Shown: positions 26,537-35,114 of the stretch, piece after piece | Position numbering within the stretch: the stretch's first letter is position 1 | How the letters are laid out: each line of letters begins with the position of its first letter | Origin: Sva-07 sp963829585 | Lineage (GTDB): Bacteria; Actinomycetota; Acidimicrobiia; Acidimicrobiales; Ilumatobacteraceae | Assembly: GCA_963829585.1 (NCBI GenBank) | Contig: CAWHJD010000024.1 | Span: 1 to 64,000, forward strand | DNA: 64,000 nucleotides | Direction of reading: 5' to 3' | Notes under the pieces: generated by a model | The model's database searches: none | Seen by the model: the letters and a program-made list of their open reading frames with translations, nothing else | What the model was told of the DNA's origin: nothing | Position numbers and translations under genes: made by a program

Positions 26537-26550
26537 TTAGGTGCACCTAA
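26537..26550 (-). promoter_or_regulatory. Iron-box-like palindrome upstream of the FTR1 permease
   Basis: TTAGGTGCACCTAA is a perfect 14-bp palindrome 10 nt before the permease ATG. Its TTAGG...CCTAA ends match the outer half-sites of DtxR/IdeR boxes, although the usual site is 19 bp with a longer centre. Binding by an IdeR homologue is inferred. Confidence 0.55.
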
Positions 26551-26593
26551 TACAGGAGGCAACTCCGTGGGTGACTTCGAACTGAGAGCCGGA

Positions 26594-27457
26594 TCACTCG
26601 AACGGAAAACGAAGGGTGGGCCCCGGGGGAGGGGCCCACCTCTTCGAGATCCGGTTCGGATCGTTGGGTTTGTTCAGACGGACACCGGCCTCCTTGTCCG
26701 GTGAGTCCATCGGCATCGCTCCGGGGGCGGCGCCCCCAGCGGCGACGTTCATCTTCTTCTTGGTGTCCCAGATGAAGGCGACACCCGACACGGTGCAGAC
26801 CACGCCGAGGCCGGCCAGCAGTGCGGCGACACCGAGAGCGAGCTGCAGTGTGCTGTGCGTTGCCGCACCGACACCGAGTTCGGCGACCAGCGCATGAGCG
26901 GTGCCGCTCCACGCCATGTCACGGGCCTTGCCCTGCACCGGATCGCTCCGGTCGAAGCCGGTCCAGTAGCGACCGTCGACCTCGAACTCACAGGTGACGC
27001 CTTCGGCCGGGAAGGGATCGGGAACGGCGATGGTCTCGCCGTTGCAGGTGTACTCGGTGGCGACGGTGCCGTCTTCACCGGTGAGGTCCTCCTCGGTGAG
27101 CGTCACGGTCTGCGTGCCGTTGAGCGTGTGATACGACGATCGTCGCCATCTGGTACATGTACTCCGTGGCGCTGTTCACCAGCGGATCGTTCGGGTCGAG
27201 TCCCGTCGACGACCGGGAAGCCCCAGTCGTCCTGCAGCAGCGACATGATCGCCTGGCGCACCCTCGACCTCGCCACGGTCGATGAGGTTGCCGTCTTCGT
27301 CGTAGCTGACAGTTGGACGTTCTGCGCTTCGCTGAACGACTTGCAGCGAGTCGTACCCGCCCTGCACCTTGCTGTACGCGACCCCGGCGCCGATGAAGTA
27401 ACCGATGCCGACGATGATGAGGAAGATTCCGAGCAAGCCAAACGGCTTCTTGAACAT
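26594..27457 (-). CDS. Membrane-anchored protein, heavily frameshifted, unknown
   Basis: A start at ATG 27457 gives MFKKPFGLLGIFLIIVGIGYFIGAG, one membrane helix. The chain then jumps frame at least three times within 300 bp (YDEDGNLIDRGEVEG; RQAIMSLLQDDWGFPVVDG; LDPNDPLVNSATEYMYQMA). It settles in one frame from about 27,106 onward with VATEYTCNGETIAVPDPFP, CEFEVDGRYWTGFDRSDPVQG and a second helix LALGVAALLAGLGVVCTVSGVAFI. The tail coincides with a hairpin (26615-26640), so the true stop may be a little upstream. No family recognised. The cluster of frame changes looks like sequence error. Confidence 0.5.
26615..26640 (-). terminator. Strong GC hairpin, probable terminator
   Basis: A 10-bp perfect stem (GGTGGGCCCC / GGGGCCCACC) with loop GGGGGA on the plus strand. 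Read on the minus strand it is followed by a CGTTTTCC run. It fits a terminator for the broken membrane-protein gene, ahead of the iron-regulated permease. Confidence 0.6.
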
Positions 27458-27643
27458 GACAGACCCCTTTCACAGGTCTCGAGGAATCGTGAAGCTATTC
27501 ACGAACTGACTTCAGTTTGGTGTTTGCACAAGCAAATGATCAGGGTCCTTGGACCTCTCCTGATGGGGCCGAAAGTCCCTTCACGACCAACCGCTCCGGC
27601 GACCCGCGGACCAGGATCCAGCGGTCGACCGTAGGATGCCGAC

Positions 27644-28414
27644 GTGGTCGCCATCGACGTCCAGCTCGCCTCGACGCACACCGATTGGCCCACCCTGCGC
27701 GAGGCCTCGGTGCGCGCCGAGCAGGCCGGCTTCGACGCGATCTGGGTCTTCGACCACCTCGCGGGCGTCGCGTTGGGCGGGCACCGCAGTCTCGAGTGCT
27801 TCACCTGGCTCGGCGCCCTCGCCGAGGCCACCTCGAGCGTCGAGCTGGGGGTGATGGTGGCGAACACCTGGAACCGCCAGATCGGCACACTCGCCGTCGC
27901 GGCCACCTCCGTGAGCGCCATCAGCGGACGCCGATTCCTCCTCGGCGTCGGCGCCGGTACCGCACCCGGCAGCCGATGGGCGACCGAGCAGCACGCAACC
28001 CGAGCCCAGCTGGAGGATCGCCTCGACGAGCGCCACGCCCGAGTCGAGGAACTGCTCGACCTCACCGACGAGATGTGGCAATCCGATCGCGACGAACAGT
28101 TCGCCACGTTCCCCGTGCCGACCGAACCGCCTCCGCGCATCGTCGGTGTCAACAGCGTGGCACTCAGCACGATCGCCGGTCGCCGCGCCGAGGGCGTCAA
28201 CGTCGCCTGGAATCACCCGCGACGCGACGAGTTCCTCGCCGCGGCCACGAGTTCGGCGGCCGGTCGGCCGTTCCTCACCACGGCCTGGACCACGTGGTCA
28301 CCCGGGCTCCTCGATCCGGATCACCCCACGCGACGCGACATGGATGCTGCCGGGCTCGACCGGATCATCTTGGTCGTGATCGACGACGTCGAGACCTTCG
28401 CCGACCAGTTCTGA
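27644..28414 (+). CDS. LLM-class F420/flavin-dependent oxidoreductase
   Basis: 256 residues from GTG 27644. The luciferase-like barrel is recognisable from VRAEQAGFDAIWVFDHLAG, LGALAEATSSVELGVMV and SVSAISGRRFLLGVGAGTAPG. The enzyme is shorter than the ~290-340 residues usual for the class, ending at VETFADQF with the last barrel strand only just complete. Whether F420 or FMN is used cannot be told from sequence. It is the first of six LLM genes in this window and is divergent from the broken membrane protein, with a 186-bp gap. Confidence 0.8.
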   Translation: MVAIDVQLASTHTDWPTLREASVRAEQAGFDAIWVFDHLAGVALGGHRSLECFTWLGALAEATSSVELGVMVANTWNRQIGTLAVAATSVSAISGRRFLLGVGAGTAPGSRWATEQHATRAQLEDRLDERHARVEELLDLTDEMWQSDRDEQFATFPVPTEPPPRIVGVNSVALSTIAGRRAEGVNVAWNHPRRDEFLAAATSSAAGRPFLTTAWTTWSPGLLDPDHPTRRDMDAAGLDRIILVVIDDVETFADQF

Positions 28415-28417
28415 ACG

Positions 28418-28768
28418 TCAGCGGACGAGGCGGGCGAGCTTCGGGAGCACGCAGGGCCGCCCGGAACACGCGTCCCATGACGCGAGTCCACCGCCGAGCG
28501 CACGGTGTCCGCTGATCTCGCCCACCTCGCGGGCGAGTTGCAGATCGGCTGCGAGCTGCTGCGGCGTGTATGCATTCCACGACGACGGATCGTTCGCCGT
28601 GCCGTCGTCGATGGCCGCTCCGTCGGAGCAGTTCCAGCCCGTGTCGTCGGCGGTCCGACTCCGAATGATCCTCACCTCGCCGCTCGGGCTGACCAGCACC
28701 ATGCCGGGGCGCAGTGGTTCTGACTGCTCACTTGCATCCTGATCGGACACCACGCGAGATGCCGGCAT
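28418..28768 (-). CDS. Hypothetical small protein
   Basis: About 116 residues from ATG 28768 (MPASRVVSDQDASEQSE); an earlier ATG at 28807 sits next to palindrome C1 and is less likely. Visible parts are LRPGMVLVSPSGEVRIIRS, CSDGAAIDDG and WNAYTPQQLAADLQLARE. It has no signal peptide or membrane helix and two Cys near the C-terminus (ACSGRPCVLP). I do not recognise it; it could be a real small orphan or chance open frame. Confidence 0.35.
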   Translation of the reverse strand: MPASRVVSDQDASEQSEPLRPGMVLVSPSGEVRIIRSRTADDTGWNCSDGAAIDDGTANDPSSWNAYTPQQLAADLQLAREVGEISGHRALGGGLASWDACSGRPCVLPKLARLVR

Positions 28769-28810
28769 GCGTCTGTCATCGGCACGACCCCACCACGAGT
28801 TGAGCAACTA

Positions 28811-28839
28811 TCGCGATCGGGGTCAGACCCCAATCGCGA
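28811..28839. repeat. Palindromic repeat family C, copy 1
   Basis: The core GGGGTCAGACCCC is flanked by TCGCGAT and ATCGCGA, making a long near-perfect palindrome just after the LLM gene at 28846-29880. It probably acts as a terminator-like hairpin. Confidence 0.85.
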
Positions 28840-28845
28840 GACGAC

Positions 28846-29880
28846 TCACTCCGCCCAGGACTTGATCTTCTCGATGGTCTCGAGGGGTTCTGGGCCGACC
28901 GGGCTCACGTTGAGGTACGTCACGCCGACCTCCTTGAACACCTGGAGGCGTTCACGTACGTACCCCTCGTCGCCGATCAGCGACGAGAGGTCGATGTACT
29001 CGTCGGGAACGGCGGCGATGGCCTCGGCGCGCTTTCCGGAGAGGAAGAGGTCCTGGATCTCGGCGGCCTCCTTCTCCCAGCCGTAGCGGACGAAGAGATC
29101 GTTGTAGAAGTTCTTCGACTTGGCGCCCATGCCACCGACGTAGAAGCCGATCAGGCCCCGTGCGGCCTCGCGGGCCTCGGCGATGTGCGGGCCCGCACCG
29201 AGCGCCACCGTGCCGCCGGCGATGATCTCCAACGGAGCCTTGGCCGGATCGCGCTTCGCGAGGCCCGCTGCGAGCGAGTCGCCCCACACCTGCTGGAAAC
29301 GGTCGGGCACGAAGTGGATCGTCTGCCAGATGTCGGCCATCTCCGCGGTGAGTTCGACGTTCTTCGGGCCGATCGTGGCGAGCGCGATCGGGATGTCCTT
29401 CGCCGGCGGACGGTTCATGAACCGGATCGGCTTGCCCAACCCCGTGCCACCTTCCGCGAGCGGCAGGTTGTAGGCGACACCGGCGTGCTCGACCTTGTCG
29501 CCGCTCCACACCTTGCGGCAGATCTCGATCGTGTCGCGGGTACGCGCGATCGGCTTCTCGAACGGCACGCCGTGCCAGCCCTCGATCACCTGCGGGCCCG
29601 ACGTGCCGAGGCCGAGGATGAACCGGCCGTCGGACAGTGCATCGAGCGTCGCCGCGGTCTGTGCGATCAGTGCCGGGCTGCGCGAGTAGAGCGGGATGAT
29701 GCCCGTCATCAGCTTGACCGTCGAGGTCTGCCCGGCGAGGTAGCCGAGCGTCGAGACGAGGTCGTAGCCGTAGATCTCGGCGCCCCAGATCAGGTCGACG
29801 CCGGCCGACTCGAGGTCGCGGGCCTGTGAGGCCAGCTGCTTGGGGTCACCGTTGAATCCGATGGTGGTGGAGATCTTCAT
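28846..29880 (-). CDS. LLM-class F420-dependent oxidoreductase
   Basis: 344 residues from ATG 29880 (MKISTTIGFNGDPKQLASQ). Class motifs are visible: LESAGVDLIWGAEIYGYD, VKLMTGIIPLYSRSPALIAQTAATLDAL, SDGRFILGLGTSGPQVIEGWHG and the C-terminal GVTYLNVSPVGPEPLETIEKI. The GxGTSGPQV...GWHG region is typical of F420-type members that act on secondary alcohols or serve in lipid and steroid metabolism. The gene is followed on the same strand by palindrome C1 and preceded by the thiolase, 66 nt away, so thiolase and LLM likely form one operon. Confidence 0.85.
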   Translation of the reverse strand: MKISTTIGFNGDPKQLASQARDLESAGVDLIWGAEIYGYDLVSTLGYLAGQTSTVKLMTGIIPLYSRSPALIAQTAATLDALSDGRFILGLGTSGPQVIEGWHGVPFEKPIARTRDTIEICRKVWSGDKVEHAGVAYNLPLAEGGTGLGKPIRFMNRPPAKDIPIALATIGPKNVELTAEMADIWQTIHFVPDRFQQVWGDSLAAGLAKRDPAKAPLEIIAGGTVALGAGPHIAEAREAARGLIGFYVGGMGAKSKNFYNDLFVRYGWEKEAAEIQDLFLSGKRAEAIAAVPDEYIDLSSLIGDEGYVRERLQVFKEVGVTYLNVSPVGPEPLETIEKIKSWAE

Positions 29881-29946
29881 GCCGAGCGCCTTTCGTACGG
29901 GTGTGGCGCGACCGTACTCAGCCGGACTCGAGGATCGGAAAGCCGG

Positions 29947-31170
29947 TCAGACGCGTTCGATGATGATGGCGGGGGCCATGCCGCCGCCGGCACACATCGT
30001 GACGAGACCGAACTGCAGGTCACGCCGTTCGAGTTCGTCGAGCACGGTGCCGATCAGCATGGCGCCGGTGGCGCCGATCGGATGACCGAGTGCCATGGCG
30101 CCACCGTTGACGTTGACCTTGTCGCGGTCGAGGTCGAGGTCGCGCATGAACTTCTCGGCGACCACGGCGAACGCCTCGTTGATCTCGAACAGGTCGATGT
30201 CGTCGAGCGTCATGCCTGCCTTCTCCAGCACCTTGCGCGCGGCCGGAACCGGAGCATTGAGCATGAGCGTGGGGCAGTCACCCAGGTTGGCGGTGGCGAC
30301 GACGCGGGCCCGCGCCGTCAAGCCGTGTGCCTTGGCGTAGTCGGAGCTGGCGAACAGCAGCGCGGCGGCACCGTCGACGACACCGGACGAGTTGCCGGCG
30401 TGGTGGACGTGCTGGATGTCGACATCGGGGTACTTCTGGTTGATCAGCTCGCGGAAGGTCTTGGAGTCCTCCGAGAACCGGTGGTCGGCGATCTGCGGGA
30501 AGCTCGGCGGGAGCGCAGCGAGCGACTCGGCCGTGGTCTGCGGTCGGGGGAACTCCTCGTGGTCGAGCGCGATCGTGCCGTCCATGTTGAGCACCGGGAT
30601 CAGGCTCTTGTCGAAGCGACCCTCGCGGATCGCCCGGTCGGCGCGTGCCTGCGACTCGGCCGCCAACGCGTCGAGCGCCTCACGTGGGATGCCCTCCATC
30701 GTCGCGATGGCATCGGCACACACGCCCTGGTGCGACTGCGGGTGGATCTCCTGGAGGTGTGCGTTGTTGGCGCCCATCGGGAGGAGCCCCTTCTTCGGCA
30801 GCGACATCATCTCGGTGCCACCCGACACGACGAGGTCTTCCATGCCCGCCATCACGGCATGGGCCGCGTAGTTCGCCGACGTGATGCCCGAGCCGCAGAA
30901 CCGGTCGAGCGTGGCACCACTGGCAGTCACGGCGTAGCCGGCGTCGAGCGCGGCCATGCGTCCGAGATCGCCGCTCTGCTCGCACACCTGCGAGCTGGTG
31001 CCCCACACGACGTCGTCGACATCGGCGGTGTCGAACCCGTTGCGCTCCACCAACGCCGCGAGCACGGTCGACGCCAGGTGCTGCGGATGGAGGTGCGCCA
31101 GTGCGCCCTTGCCGGGCTTGCCGATGCCGCGGGGCGTGCGGCAGGCGTCGATGATCAGTGCGTCGGACAT
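29947..31170 (-). CDS. Acetyl-CoA acetyltransferase / thiolase
   Basis: 407 residues from ATG 31170 (MSDALIIDACRTPRGIGKPG). Thiolase active-site residues are in place: Cys92 in LDRFCGSGITSANYAAHAV (acyl-enzyme Cys), the NEAFAVV motif, His in NGGAMALGHPIGATGA, and the second Cys in VTMCAGGGMAPAII. The enzyme performs CoA-dependent cleavage or condensation of acyl-CoA, the last step of beta-oxidation-like routes. It leads an operon with the LLM oxidoreductase (28846-29880). Confidence 0.92.
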   Translation of the reverse strand: MSDALIIDACRTPRGIGKPGKGALAHLHPQHLASTVLAALVERNGFDTADVDDVVWGTSSQVCEQSGDLGRMAALDAGYAVTASGATLDRFCGSGITSANYAAHAVMAGMEDLVVSGGTEMMSLPKKGLLPMGANNAHLQEIHPQSHQGVCADAIATMEGIPREALDALAAESQARADRAIREGRFDKSLIPVLNMDGTIALDHEEFPRPQTTAESLAALPPSFPQIADHRFSEDSKTFRELINQKYPDVDIQHVHHAGNSSGVVDGAAALLFASSDYAKAHGLTARARVVATANLGDCPTLMLNAPVPAARKVLEKAGMTLDDIDLFEINEAFAVVAEKFMRDLDLDRDKVNVNGGAMALGHPIGATGAMLIGTVLDELERRDLQFGLVTMCAGGGMAPAIIIERV

Positions 31171-31248
31171 GGTTCCTCCTGGGAGCTGTGGGCGAGGCCA
31201 ACGTAGCCGTCGGCGGCCCGTCGACGTCAGGCGGAGCCCGACCCCCGA

Positions 31249-31291
31249 GCGATGAGCGAAGCGACCGCATACGGGGTGTTTCGCTCATCGC
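31249..31291. repeat. Palindromic repeat family A, copy 3
   Basis: Arms GCGATGAGCGAA and TTCGCTCATCGC, with outer CCCCGA and TCGGGG extending the pairing. It lies in the divergent gap between the thiolase and the TetR-led operon. Confidence 0.9.
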
Positions 31292-31360
31292 TCCTCGGGG
31301 TGGTCGCGCTTCTGCGAGTCCGACTCGCATTTTCTCTCGCCGCGGTCTACAGTCGTCCGG

Positions 31361-32005
31361 GTGAGTGGGGATGCACCGATCGACGGGCGCCGGGCGCGGC
31401 GCGACCGGAACCGTCAAGCCGTGGTCGACGCCGCATTCGCGCTGATCCTCGAGGGCAAGGGTCCTCCGTCCGCCGAAGCCGTCGCCGAGCGCGCCGGGGT
31501 GTCGGAGTCGTCGATCTTCCGGAACTTCGATGGTCTCGCCGACATCCAGGAGCAGGCGCTCGATCAGTTCCGCGAGCGCTTCTCACATCTCCTTCGAGCC
31601 ACACCGTCAGCCGACGCCACCCTCGGGGAGCGCATCGCGTTCTTCGTGGGCAATCGAATCGACCTCTACGTGCAGGCCGGCCCGCTCATGTCGATGGCGC
31701 GTGCCCGGGCGTTCGAGCACGACACGTTCGTCGAAGCCGTCGCCCGCAACCGTTCGACCCTCGCCGACCAGACCCGTGCGTGCTTCGGCCCCGAGGTCGA
31801 CCGCCTGACGCCGTCCGACGCCGCCGACCTCGTCGCGATCATCGATTCGCTGACGTCGCCCGAGGCATTCGAACTGATGACCCGGGCCCACGCCCGAACC
31901 CACCAGCAGACCGCCAGGGCATGGGACACCAGCCTCCTGGCCCTGATCACCACCTGTCACAAAAGGGGTCTGACCCCTGATGCAAGCGCCGAAGGAGAGC
32001 GATGA
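31361..32005 (+). CDS. TetR-family transcriptional regulator
   Basis: 214 residues from GTG 31361. The N-terminal HTH is clear: ARRDRNRQAVVDAAFALIL, SAEAVAERAGVSESSIFRNFDG (residues ~15-60). The ligand-binding domain follows. Its last residues (KRGLTPDASAEGER) are encoded by a copy of palindrome family C. The TGA overlaps the ATG of the sulfatase (ATGA), so the regulator is the first gene of a six-to-seven-gene operon and probably controls it from an upstream promoter in the gap with the thiolase gene. Confidence 0.85.
   Translation: MSGDAPIDGRRARRDRNRQAVVDAAFALILEGKGPPSAEAVAERAGVSESSIFRNFDGLADIQEQALDQFRERFSHLLRATPSADATLGERIAFFVGNRIDLYVQAGPLMSMARARAFEHDTFVEAVARNRSTLADQTRACFGPEVDRLTPSDAADLVAIIDSLTSPEAFELMTRAHARTHQQTARAWDTSLLALITTCHKRGLTPDASAEGER
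31958..31985. repeat. Palindromic repeat family C, copy 2 (inside a coding tail)
   Basis: CACAAAAGGGGTCTGACCCC then TGATGCAA. Its reverse complement matches copy 3 at 37762-37790 over most of its length, in inverted orientation. It encodes the last residues of the TetR regulator. Confidence 0.85.
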
Positions 32006-34278
32006 CACGACCGTCACGATTCGAGGGCACGATCGGCCGAACGGTCGCGGACTCCGAAGCCTGGTTCGACGAGGCGCCGCATCCCGGCGCCGACGCACCG
32101 AACGTGGTGATCGTCCTGCTCGACGACACCGGGTTCGCCCAGTTCGGCTGCTACGGCTCCGACATCGACACACCGAACATCGATGCACTGGCGGCGAACG
32201 GGCTGCAGTTCACCAACTTCCACGTCACGCCACTGTGTTCGCCGACACGCGCCTCGCTGCTCACGGGTCGGTCGCAGCACGCCGTCGGGATGCGCGCCGT
32301 GTCGAACTTCCGCACCGGCTTCCCCAACATGCTCGGCCACATCAGCAACCACGCCGCCACCGTTGCCGAGGTGCTCCGCGAGGAGGGCTACGCAACGTTC
32401 TGCGTCGGCAAGTGGCACCTCGCCCCGATGGAACAGTGCTCGGCCGCCGGCCCGTTCGACCAGTGGCCGCTCGCCCGCGGCTTCGACCGGTTCTACGGAT
32501 TCCTCGAGGGCGAGACCGACCAGTTCCACCCCGAACTCGTCTGCGACAACCATCCCATCGAGCCGCCCGCCAAGCCCGAGGACGGCTACCACCTCTCCGA
32601 GGACCTGATCGATCAGCTGCTCCGGATGGTGTCGGACTCCAAGGGGGTACGGCCCGACCGCCCCTTCTTCGCGTACGTCCCGTTCGGCGCGACCCATGCA
32701 CCGCACCAGGCACCGGCGCGCTACATGGAGAAGTACCGGGGCAGGTTCGACGAGGGCTGGGACGTCACCAGGCAGCGCTGGTTCGAACGCCAACTCGCCT
32801 CGGGCGTCGTCCCCGAGGGCACCCAGCTCGCGCCACGCAACCCCGGCGTCGATGCATGGGACGACCTGCCGGACAACCAGAAGAAACTCGCCTGCCGCCT
32901 CCAGGAGGCGTTCGCCGCGTTCCTCGACCACACCGACGACCAGATCGGCCGTCTCGTCGATGGCCTGCGCGCGATCGGCCAGCTCGACAACACCGTGCTC
33001 ATCGTGCTCGCCGACAACGGCGCGTCCCAGGAGGGCGGGCCCTACGGCGTGATGCACGAGATGAAGTTCTTCAACGGGATCTTCGAGACCCCCGACGAAG
33101 CAGTCGCCCGCATCGACGACATCGGCGGCCCGCACAGCCACACCAACTATCCGTGGGGTTGGGCACAGTGCGGCAACAGCCCGTTCAAGTGGTACAAGCA
33201 GAACACCCACGAGGGCGGCGTGCACGTCCCGATGATCATCCACGCCCCCGGCGTCGTCCCCGCCGACCAGGCCGGCACGAAGCGCTCCCAGTTCGTCAAC
33301 GTGTCCGACATCGTCCCGACGATCTACGACCTCGTCGGCGTCACGGCACCCGAGACGTACCGCGGCATCGAGCAGCTCCCCGTCACCGGCCGGTCGTTCG
33401 GTCCGGTGCTCGCCGACGCCACCGCGCCGGCGACCAACACCCTGCAGTACTTCGAGATGGGCGGCAGCCGGGCACTGGTCGCCACCGACGGCAACGAGAC
33501 GTGGAAGGCGGTGTGCAAGCACGACAAGGGCGCCGACTACGACACCGAGCCGTGGGAGCTGTACCACCTCGACGCCGACTGGTCGGAGTGCAACGACCTC
33601 GCCGAGCAGGAGCCTGCCAAGCTGGCCGAGCTGGTCGATCTGTGGTGGCAGGAGGCGGAGCGACACGGAGTACTCCCACTCGACGACCGCATGTTCGAAC
33701 TCTTCGGCGCCCGCTTCCGACCGAATTCACCGCATCCCGAGAGTCGGCGCTACGTGTACCGGCCGCCGATGTCACCGCTGCCCGGTCAGGCAGCAGCAGC
33801 GATCGGAGGACGGTCGTTCGACCTCACCGCGACGGTCACCCGTGAAGCGGGCGACGACGGTGTCCTGTTCGCCACCGGCACCGAGAACTCCGGGGTGTCG
33901 GTCTTCGTCCAGAACGACCGACTGGTGGTCGACTACAACGCGTTCGACGACCACACGATCCTCGAATCCGACATCGAGGTCCCCATCGGCCGGTCGACGC
34001 TCGTCGCCCGGTTCCGCCGCGGGGAGGCAATGGCGGGCAGCATGTCGCTGCAGGTCGACGGTGAACCCGCCGGCTCGATCGACCTCCCGTTGTTCATGCG
34101 CATGATGTCGTCGGTCGGACCGAGCATCGCCTACGACCACGGCTCGCCCGTGTCGAACCGTTACGAGGCACCGTTCGCGTTCAGCGGGACGCTCCACGAA
34201 GTCGTCATCCAACTCCTGTCGCCACAGGATCTCGAGGCACGAGCAGCCGAAGCCGCTGCAGAAATGAGCCGTCAGTGA
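32002..34278 (+). CDS. Arylsulfatase (formylglycine type)
   Basis: 758 residues from ATG 32002. NVVIVLLDDTGFAQFGCYG gives the metal-binding Asp pair, TPLCSPTRASLLTGRS carries Cys79 (formylglycine precursor) and Arg, GKWHLAPMEQ the Lys/His pair, and VLIVLADNGASQEGG the remaining metal ligands (DN). A C-terminal beta-rich domain (residues ~590-758) binds substrate or oligomer partners. There is no signal peptide, so a cytoplasmic role is likely. The end overlaps the MBL-hydrolase start as GTGA. The CSPTR motif needs FGE activation. It is a paralogue of the sulfatase domain in the DUF1269 fusion. Confidence 0.92.
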   Translation: MTRPSRFEGTIGRTVADSEAWFDEAPHPGADAPNVVIVLLDDTGFAQFGCYGSDIDTPNIDALAANGLQFTNFHVTPLCSPTRASLLTGRSQHAVGMRAVSNFRTGFPNMLGHISNHAATVAEVLREEGYATFCVGKWHLAPMEQCSAAGPFDQWPLARGFDRFYGFLEGETDQFHPELVCDNHPIEPPAKPEDGYHLSEDLIDQLLRMVSDSKGVRPDRPFFAYVPFGATHAPHQAPARYMEKYRGRFDEGWDVTRQRWFERQLASGVVPEGTQLAPRNPGVDAWDDLPDNQKKLACRLQEAFAAFLDHTDDQIGRLVDGLRAIGQLDNTVLIVLADNGASQEGGPYGVMHEMKFFNGIFETPDEAVARIDDIGGPHSHTNYPWGWAQCGNSPFKWYKQNTHEGGVHVPMIIHAPGVVPADQAGTKRSQFVNVSDIVPTIYDLVGVTAPETYRGIEQLPVTGRSFGPVLADATAPATNTLQYFEMGGSRALVATDGNETWKAVCKHDKGADYDTEPWELYHLDADWSECNDLAEQEPAKLAELVDLWWQEAERHGVLPLDDRMFELFGARFRPNSPHPESRRYVYRPPMSPLPGQAAAAIGGRSFDLTATVTREAGDDGVLFATGTENSGVSVFVQNDRLVVDYNAFDDHTILESDIEVPIGRSTLVARFRRGEAMAGSMSLQVDGEPAGSIDLPLFMRMMSSVGPSIAYDHGSPVSNRYEAPFAFSGTLHEVVIQLLSPQDLEARAAEAAAEMSRQ

Positions 34279-35111
34279 TCGCCATCACGCTTCTCGGCAC
34301 GGGCAGCCCGATGCCGAGCCCCGACCGGGCCGGACCCGCCACGTTGATCTCCAGCGGCGACGAGCACTACCTCGTCGACGCCGGGCGCGGCGTCCTGATG
34401 CGCCTCGCAGGGGCCGGACTCGGCGCGCCGAACCTCTCGGCCGTGTTGCTCACGCACCTGCACAGCGACCACATCACCGACCTCAACGACGTGATCACGA
34501 CCCGCTGGGTGATGACGTTCGTGCCGACCCCCCTCACGATCGTCGGCCCCGTCGGTACGAAGGCGGTCGTCGAGCACATCATGGCGTCGCTCGAGCCCGA
34601 CATGGCCTACCGCATCGCCCACCACGCCGATCTCGACGGCCCACCGCAGATCGAGGTGATCGAGGTCGACAGCGGACCGATCGACCTCCCCGGCAATGTA
34701 CGCATCACCTGCGCGCCCACCGATCACAAGCCCGTCGAGCCGAGCATCGGGTTCCGCTTCGAGCACGACGGCGTGTCCGTCGTCGCCGCCGGCGACACGG
34801 TCCCGTGTCCCGGCCTCGACTCGCTGTGCGACGGCGCCGATGCGCTCGTGCACACCGTGATCCGCAAGGACATCATCGCCAACCTGCCGATGCAGCGGAT
34901 CAAGGACACCCTCGACTACCACTCCTCCCCCGAGGAGGCCGCACAGACCGCAACCCGCGGAGGCGTCGGCACCCTCGTGCTCACCCACTACGTCCCTCCG
35001 ATCCCCACGGGCGGCGCCGGCGACGACTGGAGAGCCCTCGCCGCCGAACACTTCACCGGCCGCGTCGAACTCGGCGACGACCTCCATCGAGTCGAGATCA
35101 CAGGAGCATGA
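34275..35111 (+). CDS. MBL-fold metallo-hydrolase (RNase Z-like subgroup)
   Basis: 278 residues from GTG 34275, overlapping the sulfatase stop. The Zn motif THLHSDHITDLND, the downstream His in CAPTDHKPVEPSIGFRF, Asp in VAAGDTVPC, and LVLTHYVPP are all present. The arrangement (LLGTGSPMPSPDRAGP opening) is that of RNase Z/arylsulfatase-like MBL hydrolases. Placed directly after a sulfatase it may be an alkyl- or aryl-sulfate or ester hydrolase rather than a tRNA nuclease (inference from context). Confidence 0.85.
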   Translation: MIAITLLGTGSPMPSPDRAGPATLISSGDEHYLVDAGRGVLMRLAGAGLGAPNLSAVLLTHLHSDHITDLNDVITTRWVMTFVPTPLTIVGPVGTKAVVEHIMASLEPDMAYRIAHHADLDGPPQIEVIEVDSGPIDLPGNVRITCAPTDHKPVEPSIGFRFEHDGVSVVAAGDTVPCPGLDSLCDGADALVHTVIRKDIIANLPMQRIKDTLDYHSSPEEAAQTATRGGVGTLVLTHYVPPIPTGGAGDDWRALAAEHFTGRVELGDDLHRVEITGA

Positions 35112-35114
35112 ACC

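Noticed and set aside
32014..33666. 550-codon open frame antisense to the second sulfatase
   Set aside because: Shadow of a well supported sulfatase gene; composition is that of an antisense GC-rich frame.
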